A DNA stretch of 64,000 nt. Origin: Puffinus mauretanicus. Taxonomy: Eukaryota; Chordata; Aves; Procellariiformes; Procellariidae. The position numbers and the translations under genes were made by a program. The stretch spans positions 124,001 through 188,000 of the forward strand of contig JAJKFH010000246.1 of NCBI GenBank assembly GCA_023333565.1. Direction: 5' to 3'. A model generated the notes under the pieces. It saw only the letters and a program-made list of their open reading frames with translations, made no database searches and was not told the origin of the DNA. Shown one piece after another: positions 62,845 through 64,000 of this stretch; position 1 is the first letter of the stretch, and each line of letters begins with the position of its first letter.

Positions 62845-63443
62845 TGAGAGAAGGGATTAAGGAATTTTAGTAGTTGAATGATTAATAGTAGTTAGAAGAT
62901 TGAATCAGTAGGTAGGGGCTTGATACTTTGTTCCTCACAAGGCCGGCTCAGCCTGATAAGGCTGACTTAGCTATGGTGTAAATTAACTGAGGCGCCTCAC
63001 AAGGACAGCTCCTGATAAAGACTAAAAACTTGACTCAAGAAGCCAGCTAAAACTGACCCTGCGGTATGGACAAAAGTAAAAAGACAACTGAGCCTGTGCA
63101 AGAACAAAAGGTTACTAGCGGTGACGAAGAGGAACTATCAGCCTTCATCCCCACGACCCCCGACGACCACCACTAGGAGGCAATGCGCAAGCGCAGATGG
63201 GAGGGGTCTATGGAAATGACTTCTTGGAACTCATTTTAATACAAAGCGGGGACAGGTCATGCATATGTATAGGCGTATTACAAAACTTTATGAATATGTA
63301 ATATTTTACTGTATATATTTATGGTGAGTGCCGCGTTGAGGCGCGCACGATTTTGATGGGACTACCCCCCGTGCCGCCCAGCGCTGAATAAACATACCTA
63401 CTTTACAATCTCATAGATTGTGGAGTCCGGTTTCCGCAAGTCT
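62845..63443 (+). repeat. 3' LTR of the class I provirus
   Basis: 599 bp, same layout as the 5' LTR: U3 direct repeats, NRF1-type site at 63,184-63,195, TATATA at 63,312-63,317, AATAAA at 63,387-63,392. It differs by T at 63,097 (a CpG to TpG change), A at 63,356, six instead of seven C at 63,365-63,370, and terminal T in place of A. That is about 99.5% identity to the 5' copy. Confidence 0.95.
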
Positions 63444-63447
63444 CTGC
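63444..63447. repeat. Target-site duplication CTGC, right copy
   Basis: Follows the 3' LTR, whose last base reads T where the 5' LTR has A. Confidence 0.6.
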
Positions 63448-64000
63448 AGTTTCCCGAGACATCAGACCCAGCTCCTTTTGTCATTGCACTGAGATTTCAA
63501 AACCGCACTCTGCAGCCCTGCTCAGCACCTTCTAGTTTATGTTGAGAGAAACAAAGGTGAAAAACTGACCTCATTTAAGTGCCTAATCTGAGAGTTGAGC
63601 TTCTCTGAACATCTGGTCCCCTATGCCTGGCCATAACCCTTTCCAGGGTGGTCTAAGAAAAATGAGTGACATTGCTTACACTTAAGTTTGAAGATCTGAG
63701 CCTGTCACTTTACAACCACTGTAATAGAACCAGATGGATCAGTCTCCAAAGGTGGTTCACGGATTACAAAGAGGGCTTCAGTCCCTTTGGATTATTTAAA
63801 CATCAAAAAATTAGCGCACAGGGATCCCATCTCACACCTTTGGCGTAGATGAAGATTAGGGGGCTGCTCCGACAGCTGAAAATGAAGCCATGAATACAAG
63901 ACTCCCACCTTTGAAATCAAGATTTTCCTAGTGCGCAGTTGCAGTAGCCCACAAAGGGCAATTTGGGAAGACAGAGGACAAAGTCCATCCAGAGGACAAC
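63448..64000. other. No gene recognised (3' flank of provirus)
   Basis: Unique-looking noncoding sequence. The 60-codon frame at 63,666-63,848 has no recognisable content. Confidence 0.5.

Larger units (their letters stand above)
56101..63443 (+). mobile_element. Class I (gammaretrovirus-like) endogenous provirus, young LTRs, defective interior
   Basis: A 7.3-kb provirus with two near-identical LTRs, a long leader, complete gag, broken pol, a remnant of env and a polypurine tract, all on the plus strand. CTGC at 56,097-56,100 recurs at 63,444-63,447, which fits the 4-bp duplication of gammaretroviral integrases. Class I assignment rests on a single CCHC knuckle in Gag, the MHR sequence, RT motifs such as LPQGFKNGP, the RNase H and DDE integrase order, and a short TM tail. 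Its Gag start recalls HERV-H/F-like groups more than MLV, from memory only. It is too short for a complete element, mainly because most of env is deleted. At least six frame changes lie in pol. It cannot encode a complete virus. Confidence 0.95.

Noticed and set aside
1..64000. CRISPR arrays, bacterial operons, rRNA or tRNA genes
   Set aside because: No regularly spaced repeats with spacers, no ribosome-binding or operon structure and no cloverleaf-like sequence noticed. The window is vertebrate nuclear DNA.

Overview
The window looks like AT-rich, gene-poor DNA from a bird nuclear genome. The evidence is the repeat content: two related LTRs of a type I associate with birds, an ERVL-type LTR with an internal ~46-bp tandem array, faint CR1 and MIR-like fossils, and a class I (gammaretrovirus-like) endogenous retrovirus. 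I recognise no host protein-coding exon with confidence. Most of bases 1-56,000 reads as intergenic or deep intronic sequence, with stop-dense frames, short chance ORFs and several AT-rich stretches rich in TAATTA-like motifs that could be conserved regulatory elements.

Layout. 1-4,176: nothing recognised. 4,177-4,802 (minus): fossil of a Ty3/Gypsy-like retroelement with a readable aspartic-protease segment. 5,410-6,022: solo LTR on the minus strand with 5-bp target-site duplications (CCCAC). 6,023-41,685: no recognised gene; weak MIR-like SINE pieces near 10.2, 27.5, 31.0 and 37.3 kb, an old CR1-like 3' end near 14.3-14.7 kb, small tandem duplications, candidate conserved noncoding blocks near 8.9-9.2, 20.3-20.7 and 22.6-22.9 kb, and an unidentified coding-like stretch at 35.4-35.9 kb. 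41,686-43,406: a nested pair, in which a minus-strand ERVL-type solo LTR (TSD TTGAG) was hit near its edge by a plus-strand LTR related to the 5.4-kb one (duplication GGTG). 43,407-56,096: no recognised gene, with low-complexity tracts and another MIR-like fragment. 56,097-63,447: a 7.3-kb provirus on the plus strand. 63,448-64,000: flanking DNA, nothing recognised.

The provirus is the main feature. Its LTRs (56,101-56,700 and 62,845-63,443) differ by about three substitutions and one base of indel in 600 bp, so by ordinary dating it is very young. gag is a complete 466-codon ORF with N-terminal glycine, major homology region and one CCHC zinc knuckle. In contrast pol is broken by at least six frame changes, has lost the active-site half of the protease, and carries YVDN in place of the reverse-transcriptase YxDD box. 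env is reduced to a signal-peptide-like start joined to the membrane anchor and tail. Young LTRs flanking an old-looking, multiply broken interior suggest that an already defective element was mobilised in trans by another virus's Pol, with Gag kept open. LTR gene conversion is the main alternative.
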